Shown in pieces: positions 53,604 to 63,488 of a DNA stretch of 64,000 nt. The first letter of the stretch is position 1, and each line of letters begins with the position of its first letter. The position numbers and the translations under genes are program-made. The stretch lies in assembly GCA_015075105.1 (NCBI GenBank), contig JABTUZ010000001.1:941001-1005000 (forward strand), in the 5' to 3' direction. This DNA is from Leptospiraceae bacterium. Lineage in GTDB: Bacteria > Spirochaetota > Leptospiria > Leptospirales > Leptospiraceae. Under the pieces are notes generated by a model. That model was not told the origin of the DNA, did not search any database, and saw only the letters and a list, made by a program, of their open reading frames with translations.

Positions 53604-56600
53604 ATGGAAGGCACGCAAGAAATAATTCAGGAATTTATAAAAGTCGCAAGGAGACCAGAAACCAGGATCAAAATATTATAAACGTGAATGGAGAAATGAC
53701 AAGTGGAAATACTAGTACACTAAAGAAGAGTATCAGAGAGACCATCCTGAAAAAAAATCTTTTTCTATATTTGATAAACTGGCAGACTTTTTTAAAATTT
53801 CTAAAGATGAAACAAAAAAAGTCGCTTCAAAAGAGTATTCAAAGTATGAAATTAAGAAAGACGGGATTACGCTACCGGAATGGACTAAGCATTTCACCAA
53901 ATATTTTGAGTTTAAGGAAAAATACGACGCTAAATTTAATTCAGAAAAGACCATAAAAGATGTTGCTGAAAAAATAAACTCGGTTAAAAATGAGACAGGG
54001 ATTTCACCCGCTTCAGTTGTCGCAAAGGTTGAAACAAAACCTGAAAGCGGGTATAAAACTTCAATATTCAGAAAACTTTATAATCTTTACGGAAAGAAGG
54101 AGACACCAAATGGACAAGGAATTATCGGACAAACTATACAAGGAGATACAGGAGAGCGACTTCCCGACACTCAAGGAATACAGCCAGGAATGGTTGACAC
54201 ATCAGTTAGAACATCTATGTCAACTGGAGAAAAAACCAGTGACACTTCAGAATCTAATGTCGTTCACGGGGATACTGGAATCGGACTTGAGTCACATGTT
54301 CGAAGCAACGGACGAGTAAAGAAAAACGAAAAAAAATACAAAATCCAAACAGCAGAGGATAAGGAGTCAAAGAAAAAAGAATTACTTAGTCAAGAGCCTA
54401 CCATAATCAATACTGAATGGATTAAAGATGGTTTGAGCGACAAAGATAGGCGAGAGGTAACAAGAAAAGAATTTGAAAAGATTAAAGATCGGCTCCCCGT
54501 AACAAAAGATGGGAAAGTGATTCATTTCTCAATGAGGGGATTCAAGGAAATGTTTCATCACAGTGCTGATAAGAGAGGTTTGAGCCTTATTCCACAGCTT
54601 CCTGATCTGATTGAAAAAGGTATATATTTGTGGAGCGAGTTAAGTGAAAAAAATAAGAATAATGTCAAAGCATTTCATAACTATGGAGTGAAAGTAGAAA
54701 TAAATGGAAAATTAGAATATGTACGTCTGATAATTCGTGAGAATAATAATGGAAATTATTTTTATGACAATGATTTTATTGAATCTGATAAAATAGAAGA
54801 GGGGAGCGCTACCCCGGATGACCGAGACCGGAAGCTTTCTCCCCTAAAGAAGAAATTATACCAATGGTGGAATTTTGTCAACACAAATAATATAGTTCCA
54901 AGCGAATTAGATTTGTCAGAATCCATGATTGGCAATCAAAACGCCAAAAAAGATGAACGATCTGTTCCTGAAAAAATTGCGGACGCGGCTATAAATGCAG
55001 TCGGTGAAGTAAAACAAAAATGGTCTCAGAAAAAACAGGCTGAAATCAATAAAAAATGCAAGGAAATTCTCGCTTCAACCCCTCCATCCAGAATAACAGA
55101 CGACCAAAAATCAATTCTCAGACAGTATGAAGGGGCAGGCGGGCAGGCTACCAATGCGGATATGGACGCAACACGCGGGATGCTATACCAGTTTTTCACA
55201 CCCAAAAAAGTCATATCAAAAATGCAGGAAATAGTTTCGAGATATGTCAATCCAGGGGCAGAGGCGCTTGAGCCAAGTGCGGGAATCGGAAGATTTGCGG
55301 AAGGTACAAATTACAAATGGGACATGCTGGAATACAATCCCGATGACAACACTGCATATCAAATAGCCAGAATTTTACACCCAGAGGCGAATGTTTCTGA
55401 TAATGCGTTCGAGACAATGTTCATTGATAAACGCAATCGGTCAGTCGGGAAAAAATATGCAGGTAAGAAGTACGGTCTTGTAGTCGGGAACCCTCCCTAT
55501 GGAACAATGACCGGAAAATATAAAGCAGTCGAAGGAAAAGGCTTCAAACGATACGAACATTATTTCATTTCTCGCGGTCTTGATACTCTTGAAGAAGGTG
55601 GGATTTTATCTTATGTCGTCCCATCCAGTTTTTTGAATTCAGGCGAAGAGGCATGGAAAAAAGAAGTGTTCGGAAAAGCCGAACTGTTGGAAGCTTACAG
55701 ATTGCCAGAGGGTTCTTTCGGAAATACTCAAATTGGTACGGACGTTATCGTCCTAAGAAAAAACTCTTCTACTGACAAGGACAGTAAGCTTGCTTTTAGC
55801 GGACGGTATTTTGAAGAAAACCCTGAGCATGTAATTGGTAAGGAAGAAAAACGAATCAACCGATTTGGCAGAGAGGAAACATTTATAAACGGAGATGTAG
55901 AAGATTTCTCATCGTTACCCCTTCCGGCTCCAAAACCTCCTATAACTCAGGAAACTAAGGACGCAATTTCAGAAGGTCTCAAAGGGAATCAGAATGCCAA
56001 GAAAAATACAAACCCAATAAGTGTTATTTTTTCTGGGGAAAGAAGCCCTGCACTTCATATTCAAGAAAACATAAATAAATTATCAGCAGAAAGTTTTGAT
56101 CTTAAAAATAAAGACAAAATACAAGAAACTATAAATAAATTTAAACAATTGCTTACAGAAGTTTCTGAAAAAAAATCTAATATGACGGTTAAAGGATGGA
56201 TAAAAAATGCGGAATTTTATGAGAAAAGTGCAATTTCCGCAATTACACGATTAGAAAAAAAACTTTCTGAATTTCATCAAAACCCATCAGAAGACCTATA
56301 CACTCAGAAAGAATTCAACGAAAAATTCAACAAATCTTTCGATTCTAAAGACATTGAAATTGTTAGGAATATTGACCCTACCGGAATAATAAGAAATCTT
56401 CCATTCGACAAGGAAAAAATGGCATTGATTGAAAATCGTGATGGTGAGTTCGATTTTGTGCCTCTCTATGCGTTTCAATCAGGGAACATAAAAGACAAAC
56501 TATTTGCACTTGAAAAATCTAAGGATTCAATAGTTGAAAAATACGGCGAAGAACAATACAACAGGCAGAAAAAAGCATTAGAATCCGCAATGCCTAAAAA

Positions 56601-59600
56601 AATTGATGTATCGAAACTTGTATTGTCCCCATTGGAGCCATTTGTTCAATCCATGAATTTTTCTGACAGACAATCGCTGAAAGACAAATTTCTGGAATAT
56701 GTAATTGGAAAGCCAATTTATAATAATTATGGCTTTGGGGTGAAATTTTCTCGTTACGAAGGAGGTCTTCCGAGAGAATATTTCGAGGGAACTGATTGCA
56801 GGGCTATGGATATTAAAGCGTACATGAACGGGGAGAAGGTGACCGGTCGTGATGCTGAAGAAAATCAGAGACGACGAAAAGAACGAAAAATTCAGGCTGA
56901 AAAACTTTTCAGGCAATTCGTAACTGAAATCTTATCTGATGATGACCAAAAAGAACTCGAGGAAAAATGGAACGATCAATTTAATTCAGTAACACGATTG
57001 GATTCTACAAGAATTCCTGTTTCACTTGCTGAGATGAACAAGAAATACAAAGGCAAAGCTCAGGACCCACGAGATATTCAAATGCAGTATGTCGGTGAGT
57101 TTATGACAAAGGGAGTTGGTTGCGCTACCCATGAAGTAGGACTTGGGAAAACGTGGACTGGCATGATGGCAAATGTTTCATCTTTACAAACAGGCAAATG
57201 CAAGAAACCGTTGATAGTAGTCCCTACATCGGTCTTGCAAAAATGGAGTCTCGAATTTAAAGAACGCTTCCCGAATGTAAAATCAGAAATGGTTGGAACT
57301 CCAGAATTGAATGAACGTCTGAACAGTAGTGACGGAAAATTCCAAGTTGAAGACGGCACTGTCACAATCATGTCATACGACGCATTTTCAAGATTTGGTT
57401 TTACGGACGAAAGATTTAGAGAATTAACTAATGATCTAAAAGATCAGATTATAAACCCAGACTCGGAAAAAGGGAAAAGAGATACTGCAAAGGACAAGGA
57501 GGGATTAGAGAGCCTTACAGGACTCGGAATCATCGGAACTGAAAAAAATCTGAAATTCGATGAGTCTGGGTTCGACATGATTACAGTCGATGAGGCTCAC
57601 AATTTCAATAATATCTTTGTGGATATTAAAACTAAAGACCAGTTTGGAGGTCAAGATAAACTCAGTAAGGACGAAGAGGAAGCTGTTGGTAAAGCTAATG
57701 AATTTGGAGGAATTACCGGAGGTAGCCCATCGGCGAGGGGAATAAAACTATATTTAGCGGCACAGCATATTTTAAAAACGAATCAGGATAGAAATGTCCT
57801 ATTATTAACAGCTACTCCTTTCACGAATAATCCTTTGCAGGTATATTCACTACTTTCAATCGTAGCAAAAAAAAAACTCAGGGATATGGGTATTTATAAC
57901 ATCCGTGACTTTATTGCTACATTTGTAGAAACATCATGGGAAAATACGATTGAAGGGAACGGAGAGATTAAACAACGCCAGGTCGTAAGAAATTTCAAAA
58001 ACGGCCATGCTTTTCAGTCCTTGATAAGAGAGTATTTTGATTTTAAACAGGGTGATGATAATGGAGTTGAAAGACCAAAATTAAAAATGAAAGCGGTCAT
58101 TTTGCCACTATCTGAAGAGCAAGCCAAAATGAGAAATAGACTCGAAGAAATGTACGACGCAAAAGGTGCCGACGGAAAGCCATCTGGCGCGGCTCCTCTC
58201 GTTTCAATCGGCGTTCAGCAAATGATGAACATTTCACCTGCGCTTGTAAAAGAGGGGAATTCGGATGTATGGAAAAATTTCAAGGGATTAAACGAATTAG
58301 GCGACTCTGATTTTGTAGAGCGGTCTCCAAAGATTAAATTTGTGGCAAACTCAATTGCAGAACTCTACAAAAAACATCAGGATCTAAAACCAGGCGAGCC
58401 AGTTCCAGGACAAATTATATTTATGCCCAAGGGAGTAGACTATATCCAGAAAGTTAAGCAGTATCTCGTCAATAGTGGAATCCCAAGCGAAGCAATTGAA
58501 ATCATGGATACTAAAACTAAAACTTCCCCTGCAAAAGACCCTGCAAAGAAAGCAAAAGGGTTGTCACGGTTTACTGAAATCACTCAGGATTTTAATGGTA
58601 TTAACGGAAAATGTAAAATTATTTTGGGAACGGATGTAATCAAGGAGGGGGTTTCTCTGAATAAATACACAGGGATTGCCTACAATACTTCGATTGATTG
58701 GAATCCAACAACTGAAGTGCAAAAACGAGGACGACACCACAGACCCGGAAACCAATTAAAAAATATTATGTGGGTAGATACTCTTATGGAAGACTCCATC
58801 GACTCGAAACTCTACCAAAAGCAAGGGGAAAAAATTTCACGGATTAACGATATATTCAAAAATACCGGATCATCTGCAATTGACGTATCTGATATAAACC
58901 CTGATGAGTTAAAATATGAAATCATAAAAGACCCTGAAAGAAAAGCGAAACTTGTGTTACAGGAAGAAAGTGGGAAAATCAGAGCCAAGGCAAAAGAAGC
59001 TCAGTCAAAGGCTTTTGCAGTCCAGGAGATTCTTGATGATATTGAAGAGGTTGAAAAAGATTTAGATAGCAAAAACGAAGATTTAAAAGATTATCTTATC
59101 GAAGCTGAAAATTATCAGGAATATAGAAAAGACTATAATAAATATATAGAATCAGATAAAGATATTTCGTGGTCATGGCAAAGATATAGTAATGACGAAA
59201 TTCTTGATGAGCAGAAAAGAAATATAGACAAAACCAAAAAAGAAATGTCAGCATTAAAAGTAAAACTCGATATTCGGATGAAACAACTCGAAAGAAAATC
59301 TTTGTCTTCAATTGAGAGTGCAAAGAAATTTGTAGAAAAATCTCAAAAACAGGCTGATAAATTTCACGAAGAGTCAAGAGAATTGCAGACAACTAAGAAG
59401 GATGAGTATATTGCAAAATTCAGAAAGGAACTTGCAGAAAAAGAGGCTCAAAGAGTAAAATATTCGCTTGATGAGATAGTCACGAACCATGTAAACGAAG
59501 TTCTGGATATGCTTGGAGTTAGAGAAATGAAAAAATCATGGAACTCTTTAAACAGGTCAAGAATTACAATCTATAATTTTCTGAAATCTAAGCAGGTAGT

Positions 59601-59610
59601 AAATGGCTAA
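53604..59610 (+). CDS. Polyvalent protein: PBECR-like, DNA methyltransferase and SNF2 helicase (5' end disrupted)
   Basis: The main frame (54190-59610, 1806 residues) holds: PBECR-like nuclease domain at about 110-200 (FSMRGFKEMFHHSADKRGLS); N6-adenine methyltransferase, SAM motif EPSAGIG near 361 and NPPYG at 434; SNF2 helicase with GLGKT (984-988), DEAH (1134-1137), LLTATPF (~1207) and KRGRHHRPGN (~1512); then a coiled coil. GNQNAKK occurs twice (about 248 and 599). The frame stays open back to 53716, and before that a good start (ATG 53604, GGAG) requires a one-base shift near 53643 and TAG 53713. Such polyvalent proteins, like P1 DarB, are injected and protect DNA from restriction. Confidence 0.8.
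54110..54319 (+). CDS. Overprinted 69-residue protein inside the polyvalent-protein frame
   Basis: ATG 54110 has AAGGAG seven bases upstream. It reads KLYKEIQESDFPTLKEYSQE and WLTHQLEHLCQLEKKPVTLQ, amphipathic and protein-like, ending at TAA 54317. The main frame at the same bases is Gly/Ser/Thr-rich and low in structure, as expected of a linker or of an overprinted region. Both frames may be real. Confidence 0.5.
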   Translation: MDKELSDKLYKEIQESDFPTLKEYSQEWLTHQLEHLCQLEKKPVTLQNLMSFTGILESDLSHMFEATDE

Positions 59611-60556
59611 AATAAAAAAAGGCTTTCTATTCGATAATCCTGATAGGTCTTCAAATCGAGACCTACTGGAAAGACTGTATGTAGGCAGAAATCCAGGCGA
59701 TCAGTCTCTACCAATGCCAGGTAATGAAATCGGTTGGGGATCAATCGTAACACCTGATGAAATCCGGTATTCATGGATGAACGGGAATGGTAGGCTTGTC
59801 ACAGTTGACGGTTCTTATATCACTGACGAAAATTTACGTGGATGGGTAAATGAAACAGTAGAAGCACTATCCCAAGAATTGCAACATGACATCTATCCGA
59901 AAGTCTATCGTTACAGACCAAAAGGGAATTTGCCAAGATATATTGAGCCTCACGCAGTTTGGTATGATTCTCACGATTATGAAAATCAGGACTTGGGAAA
60001 TAATTTTTATGTTGAACTCAGGCACAGACCATTGCACAGGCTACTCAACTGGGATTTTGTGAATCCGGTTTCTCAGGATCAGAACGGCGAGCCAAGTAAT
60101 GTTGTCATGGATATGACAAGTAGAGTAAGAATCAAATACGATACATCTGAATTAAGAAACGTCGGAGCTTTAGGGCTTGGATTTTCCTACAATAAAAATG
60201 TAGCAATCAGGTCGAATCGGGTTTTTGGTGGGTATCCTGCAACAAAACTTCCAACTACTCACTACATAGATTTTATTGCAGGATATGACTGCGCTGACCG
60301 TGTGCCTGCTGATTTAAGGCAAGTAATAGGGATGATTGTTGCTGTAAAAGTCATGTCTGTGTTCGGTGATGGAAGAGCGGCTGGGGTTGCATCGTTCTCC
60401 ATTGGTGTTGGCGTATTATCGGAGTCAATTTCTACAACTCAATCGGCTACAAGTGCCATGTATGGAGCAAGAATACTTGAACTCGAAAACAAATTGAAGC
60501 AATGGTATGCAGAGCATATATCGCGGTACAATCCAATCAGAATGGCAATGCTATAA
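59603..60556 (+). CDS. Phage structural protein, 317 residues
   Basis: Overlaps the polyvalent gene by eight bases. Starts KKGFLFDNPDRSSNRDLLER, and ends with an FGDGRAAGVASFSIGVGVLS and ESISTTQSATSAMYGARILE pattern I have seen in conserved phage structural proteins near head-tail junctions. Probably a virion component; the exact position is not certain. Confidence 0.6.
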   Translation: MAKIKKGFLFDNPDRSSNRDLLERLYVGRNPGDQSLPMPGNEIGWGSIVTPDEIRYSWMNGNGRLVTVDGSYITDENLRGWVNETVEALSQELQHDIYPKVYRYRPKGNLPRYIEPHAVWYDSHDYENQDLGNNFYVELRHRPLHRLLNWDFVNPVSQDQNGEPSNVVMDMTSRVRIKYDTSELRNVGALGLGFSYNKNVAIRSNRVFGGYPATKLPTTHYIDFIAGYDCADRVPADLRQVIGMIVAVKVMSVFGDGRAAGVASFSIGVGVLSESISTTQSATSAMYGARILELENKLKQWYAEHISRYNPIRMAML

Positions 60557-60567
60557 AAGGAGAAAAA

Positions 60568-61158
60568 ATGACAAAAAAATATTCGGCAACAAATTTTCAG
60601 AAAAAAAGAGCAAGAGAGGTTATTGTAAAAAACCACTTTGAAAAACTGAACGCTATAAGAATCGCTTACAATGAAAACATGAGTAGGTGGCACGAAAGAT
60701 TGGTGATGATTTTTTTCCGGCTGGGTGGGTATCGAAATAAAATTTCATCATATTTGACGCTTATGGGGGCTAAAATTGCAATTCAGTTTTTGTTAAAGAT
60801 TTTACTTTTTTTCGGATTCGTTATTTTTTTATATTTCATTGAGTTTGAAAACAAATGGGTTGGGTATTGTTTGTATGGAATAATGTTATTTTTTTTCTAT
60901 ACCCCTTTTTTTGCAATTTCTCAGTTTATTCAATCATTTGCTTCTCTGAAAATAGATATAGTATCGGATCACCCACCTATTATCAATGTTTATTCATATG
61001 GAGCTTGGTACAATGGCGTAGCAATGTTTTTTTACAAAAGAAATTATGATCTTCTTGGTGCAATATTCGCTTTGAATAGTGAACGAGAAATTGATGCCTG
61101 CAAAACCCTTGTGTATTCCAATAAAGTTACTAAAATAAATGAAAGGAGAAAAAAGTGA
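60568..61158 (+). CDS. Two-helix membrane protein, phage
   Basis: 196 residues from ATG 60568 with AAAAGGAG six bases upstream; the longer frame from 60502 would overlap the structural gene. Two membrane helices (FLLKILLFFGFVIFLYFI and GIMLFFFYTPFFAISQFI) are followed by a soluble part (DIVSDHPPIINVYSYGAWYN). Role unknown; maybe superinfection exclusion or DNA injection. Next gene overlaps by four bases. Confidence 0.55.
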   Translation: MTKKYSATNFQKKRAREVIVKNHFEKLNAIRIAYNENMSRWHERLVMIFFRLGGYRNKISSYLTLMGAKIAIQFLLKILLFFGFVIFLYFIEFENKWVGYCLYGIMLFFFYTPFFAISQFIQSFASLKIDIVSDHPPIINVYSYGAWYNGVAMFFYKRNYDLLGAIFALNSEREIDACKTLVYSNKVTKINERRKK

Positions 61159-61415
61159 GTAAAGATTTTCTAACAGGGAAGATAAAGAGATATTTCCCGT
61201 ATGATTTTAATGCAGAGCAAGGGAGAAAAGGCGGTTACGGCTTTATAACGTGCGAGCAAGACAACACTGATTATTTCTTTTTTGGACGGGATTCTACAAT
61301 CCATCAAAAAAACATAAGAAAAGGGATTTATGTTTCTTTTTCAACTAAAGAAGAATTTGATACTAAAAAAAGAATCAATAAAGTAAGAGCTTGCGAAATA
61401 AAAAGAATCTCCTAA
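61155..61415 (+). CDS. Cold-shock-domain-like protein
   Basis: 86 residues, GTG start overlapping the previous stop. TGKIKRYFP, then GGYGFITCEQDNTDYFFFGR resembles the CspA nucleic-acid-binding strands (RNP1-like KGYGFI and DxFFH, here YFFF). A small OB-fold RNA/DNA-binding protein. Unusual between virion genes. Confidence 0.6.
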   Translation: MSKDFLTGKIKRYFPYDFNAEQGRKGGYGFITCEQDNTDYFFFGRDSTIHQKNIRKGIYVSFSTKEEFDTKKRINKVRACEIKRIS

Positions 61416-61428
61416 TTGAAAATTTACA

Positions 61429-61626
61429 TTAATGATTTTCGAAATCAAAACATTCGACTGTCCAGCCAAGTTTATTTAAGATTTTTACGGCTTTTTTGAA
61501 ATCTGTATCCAGCATTTTGTACGCTTTGAGAAATTTCTTTTTATCTTGGAGATTTTTTTCTCTTTGGAATGATTGCCTGTGATTTGAAAGCCATCGCATT
61601 GTATAGGTCTCCCTTTCGCTTTCCAC
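61429..61626 (-). CDS. Small minus-strand phage ORF
   Basis: 65 residues with AYKMLDTDFKKAVKILNKLG and WTVECFDFENH at the end. The start could be an ATG at 61597 with GGGAG upstream. It overlaps the 3' end of the 61541 gene in another frame. Composition is plausible; family unknown. Confidence 0.4.
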   Translation of the reverse strand: MESERETYTMRWLSNHRQSFQREKNLQDKKKFLKAYKMLDTDFKKAVKILNKLGWTVECFDFENH

Positions 61627-61876
61627 GATTTCTTAATATGATTACGTTTAATATCGAAACTAAAGACGATTTGTGTGAAATTGTCAGATAGGTCGGTTTT
61701 CGTCTAATGTTTCTCAGCGTTCGTATTTGAGTTGGCGTAATGATAATCTTATTGGATTGGTACAATTCAATCAAGCGGTCTATTGTTGCGTGAATCATTA
61801 CAAATTCAACTTGCGGAATATTATAGCTGAAATGGCTGTCAATTGGTTCTATCTGTAACGGATTCGAAATTTCCAC
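61541..61876 (-). CDS. Minus-strand phage protein, 111 residues
   Basis: GTG start at 61876 chosen because a TTGACA box (61907-61912 on this strand) lies upstream, though the frame is open to 61930. Contains HATIDRLIELYQSNKIIITP, TQIRTLRNIRRKPTYLTI and ends GDLYNAMAFKSQAIIPKRKK. Basic and unrecognised. Its opposite orientation within a plus-strand late operon marks it as a probable cargo gene. Confidence 0.5.
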   Translation of the reverse strand: MEISNPLQIEPIDSHFSYNIPQVEFVMIHATIDRLIELYQSNKIIITPTQIRTLRNIRRKPTYLTISHKSSLVSILNVIILRNRGKRKGDLYNAMAFKSQAIIPKRKKSPR

Positions 61877-61993
61877 TTCTTTATGATAGAATGCACAAAA
61901 AAATATTATGTCAATAAAAAAAACTTGCAATAAAATAGATAGGATGTTGTTCGTCCTTCCTTAACTGATTTTTCTGATTATAGGGAGACGTGA

Positions 61994-62794
61994 ATGAATA
62001 CACCTCTTGCAACACTACAAAACGCAGTGCAGTTTGCACAAAGTTATTTCGATAAGAATTCTTTAAAAATTACTTCAAGCCAAAGAAAGTCTCTTAGTTT
62101 AAAAGCAGGGCAAGACCCGTTTTTTATTTATGAAACAGACACAAAAAGAATCTGGTTCTGGAATGGTTTGTCTATGACGCTTATTACAAACGACTTTGGA
62201 GTTTGCGATATTAACGTTCTTAGGCTTGCGTCAAACGTAGCCGATACCGAAACCGTTACCATTGACGGCACTGTTTTCGAGTATGACAGGGCTAACAACG
62301 GAGTAGTTTCTGGAAACATAGCAGTAACAGGTCATGCAGATGATACCCCTGCAAATGCGTCAACAGTGATTGTTGATAAAATCAACTCGCTAACAAGTCT
62401 TGGATTTTCTGCAATCAGGCTTTCCGCAAATGAGATTTTAATTGTATGGAAAACTCCAGGCGTTTATGCAAAAGCATGTTCGGAAACACTTGCGGGAGTA
62501 AACAATGGTTTTGCTTCAGCTACCAGCTTTGGAGGTAAAAATCCTGGCGAGAAAACAGAACATTCGATTGCACGTGTCCCTAATGCTCAAGAGGTAGTAC
62601 TTGGAAATATGCACTTTCTTTTTGATTCAACCCCAACGTTATTAGAAGTTCGTGTTTTTGTAACGGCAACTCCGGGGGTAGCTAAGGCATGGGATGGGAC
62701 TATAACAATTTCCGGAAATCGGCTTACGTTGGATAATACAGGCGGTACGGACTGGGCGGCCACTGACACAATAGTAGTAACTGTACTTCAATAG
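61994..62794 (+). CDS. Virion structural protein, 266 residues
   Basis: AGGGAGA upstream of ATG 61994. Begins TLQNAVQFAQSYFDKNSLKI, then FFIYETDTKRIWFWNG, and a beta-rich Gly/Thr part with ITISGNRLTLDNTGGTDW at the end. Looks like a fibre or decoration protein. Confidence 0.5.
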   Translation: MNTPLATLQNAVQFAQSYFDKNSLKITSSQRKSLSLKAGQDPFFIYETDTKRIWFWNGLSMTLITNDFGVCDINVLRLASNVADTETVTIDGTVFEYDRANNGVVSGNIAVTGHADDTPANASTVIVDKINSLTSLGFSAIRLSANEILIVWKTPGVYAKACSETLAGVNNGFASATSFGGKNPGEKTEHSIARVPNAQEVVLGNMHFLFDSTPTLLEVRVFVTATPGVAKAWDGTITISGNRLTLDNTGGTDWAATDTIVVTVLQ

Positions 62795-63085
62795 ATGAAA
62801 TTTGTCCACCCAAACGACCAAGAGAGAGGTGAAATTCAAAATAATTTCACCCTTCAGGGTTCTGGTGGGGCTTTGGTCCTGAATGACAGAGACAAGCTCT
62901 ACTTAATTACGGAAGTTCGAGCTTCAGGTGCTTGGTCGTGTAATTATACTAATTCAAAAGGGGAATCATATACCAGAAATGGAAGCGGAAATACATTGCT
63001 TCATCCGCCCTGGAGTGCAGAAATTTTAGTATTTTCAGGAATTTTAGAGGTGAGTGGGTATTTTATGGAAGTGGGAAATGTCTGA
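62795..63085 (+). CDS. Small beta-rich phage protein, 96 residues
   Basis: ATG directly after the previous TAG. Reads NFTLQGSGGALVLNDRDKLY and SGAWSCNYTNSKGESYTRNG. Beta-rich, unrecognised; by position a virion accessory. Overlaps the next start by eight bases. Confidence 0.5.
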   Translation: MKFVHPNDQERGEIQNNFTLQGSGGALVLNDRDKLYLITEVRASGAWSCNYTNSKGESYTRNGSGNTLLHPPWSAEILVFSGILEVSGYFMEVGNV

Positions 63086-63488
63086 TAAACTAAGAGTTTC
63101 AGTTCTCACAGAAAAAATTCTCGATAGCGGGGCAAAAATCCCTCTACCTGAATCTGTCCATTCCTACCAGTTCATAAATGGAGAGTTGGACGACGGATTC
63201 ATAATCGACAATACTGTTTCAGACACACAGGTCACGCCAGTAGCAATCGATATATCTCAATTTACAGGGATCAATGCAGTTTTAATACGAGGTTCGTATG
63301 TTGACGCTGATCCGGTAAATGGAATTTCTTCAGGCGACCCTGCAAAAATTCAGGTCCGTTTTAATGGCACAGGAATTTGGATGGAATTAGAGGAGTTAAA
63401 CCTTCTTGGATTTACTCCAACACAAATTGAAATAAAAGTCCAGGGAACGAAAAAAATTAAAGTTGGGAGGACTATCAGTGCAACCTAA
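63078..63488 (+). CDS. Phage structural protein, 136 residues
   Basis: ATG 63078 with GGAAGTGGGAA upstream; the longer frame from 63054 is not needed. Contains LPESVHSYQFINGELDDGFI and IDISQFTGINAVLIRGSYVD. Beta-rich, unrecognised. The following protease gene overlaps its end. Confidence 0.5.
   Translation: MSDKLRVSVLTEKILDSGAKIPLPESVHSYQFINGELDDGFIIDNTVSDTQVTPVAIDISQFTGINAVLIRGSYVDADPVNGISSGDPAKIQVRFNGTGIWMELEELNLLGFTPTQIEIKVQGTKKIKVGRTISAT

Noticed and set aside
53713-53715. Stop-codon reassignment in the phage suggested by TAG and TAA interruptions
   Set aside because: Other phage genes use TAG, TAA and TGA as ordinary ends, for example 53600 and 62794, so reassignment is unlikely.
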